From assembly GCA_013002045.1 (NCBI GenBank), contig JABDKV010000194.1, positions 1-35,431 of the forward strand: a stretch of 35,431 bases of DNA, given 5' to 3'. The notes under the pieces were generated by a model. That model saw only the letters and a list, made by a program, of their open reading frames with translations, did not search any database and was not told where the DNA came from. Shown here piece after piece: positions 35,267 through 35,431 of this stretch. The translations under genes were made by a program, and so were the position numbers. The DNA is from Gammaproteobacteria bacterium. GTDB taxonomy: Bacteria > Pseudomonadota > Gammaproteobacteria > Steroidobacterales > JABDKV01. Each line of letters starts with the position of its first letter. The stretch's first letter is position 1.

Positions 35267-35431
35267 TCAGAGATCGGGGGCGGGCGGCAGGTCGAGTTCG
35301 GTCTCGTGAATATGGTTGAAAAGGTTTGAAATGGTCTTCTGCGCCATTATGGTCACGATCTCGGCGATGTGCTCGTCGCCATATCCGGCGTCGCGAAAGG
35401 CGGCAATGTCCTCGTCACTGACATAGCCTCG
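35267..35431 (-). CDS. Carboxymuconolactone decarboxylase/AhpD-family protein, C-terminal part
   Basis: The frame is open from the window edge, so 54 C-terminal residues are visible and the start lies beyond base 35431. The visible segment reads DEDIAAFRDAGYGDEHIAEI, then VTIMAQKTISNLFNHI, then ETELDLPPAPDL. This is the usual C-terminal end of CMD/AhpD-like peroxidase-related proteins, in which the helix with the NLFNH pattern packs on the active site. The CxxC-type catalytic motif would be in the missing part. A peroxidase-like or structural role is not determinable from this fragment. Confidence 0.72.
   Translation of the reverse strand, partial: RGYVSDEDIAAFRDAGYGDEHIAEIVTIMAQKTISNLFNHIHETELDLPPAPDL

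Overview
The window is about 35 kb of GC-rich bacterial chromosome, packed with genes for breaking down amino acids and acyl-CoAs. Gene content, codon use and family types (FadE with a C-terminal extension, an L_180-type NAD-glutamate dehydrogenase, ZapE, a DUF5916 outer-membrane protein, REP-like palindromes) fit a Gammaproteobacterium that lives on peptides or protein. A marine or sediment lineage is a guess. No phage, IS, CRISPR, tRNA or rRNA was seen, and no transcription-factor gene.

Region 1 (1-8568, + strand) is a leucine catabolic operon. It holds the end of a leucine/valine dehydrogenase, isovaleryl-CoA dehydrogenase, a thiolase, both methylcrotonyl-CoA carboxylase subunits flanking methylglutaconyl-CoA hydratase, and HMG-CoA lyase. 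Several genes overlap as TGATG. Region 2 (8649-15762, +) follows a candidate extended -10 promoter. It holds an HSD10-like dehydrogenase, ETF-quinone oxidoreductase, ETF beta and alpha, acetoacetyl-CoA synthetase and the ZapE ATPase. Together these regions take leucine to acetoacetyl-CoA and acetyl-CoA and pass the flavin electrons to quinone. Only the 2-oxo acid dehydrogenase step is missing from them, and a candidate for it lies in region 4.

Region 3 (15830-18500, +) has a secreted or outer-membrane DUF5916 protein and a small DUF4870 membrane protein. They meet a minus-strand operon (23945 down to 18502) coding for tryptophan 2,3-dioxygenase, a fumarylacetoacetate hydrolase-family enzyme, maleylacetoacetate isomerase, a FadE-type acyl-CoA dehydrogenase with Asp at the expected catalytic Glu position, and a DCC-family CPMC protein. 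A 192-bp divergent promoter region separates this from region 4 (24138-27436, +), which codes for E1 alpha, E1 beta and E2 of a pyruvate- or branched-chain-type 2-oxo acid dehydrogenase.

A 552-bp intergenic region (27437-27988) holds REP/BIME-like palindromes, a 144-bp element with perfect 28-bp inverted arms, and a perfect TATAAT box. It leads into a 1621-residue NAD-glutamate dehydrogenase and a NYN/LOTUS-type protein. On the minus strand follow a crotonase lacking one catalytic Glu, an unrecognised 199-residue protein, and the C-terminal end of an AhpD/CMD-family protein at the window edge.

Most of the window is recognisable metabolism and I do not see a convincing wholly new system. The best leads are the palindromic intergenic module, the active-site substitutions in the FadE and E2 homologues, the tryptophan/tyrosine hybrid operon, and the orphan DUF5916 and 199-residue proteins.
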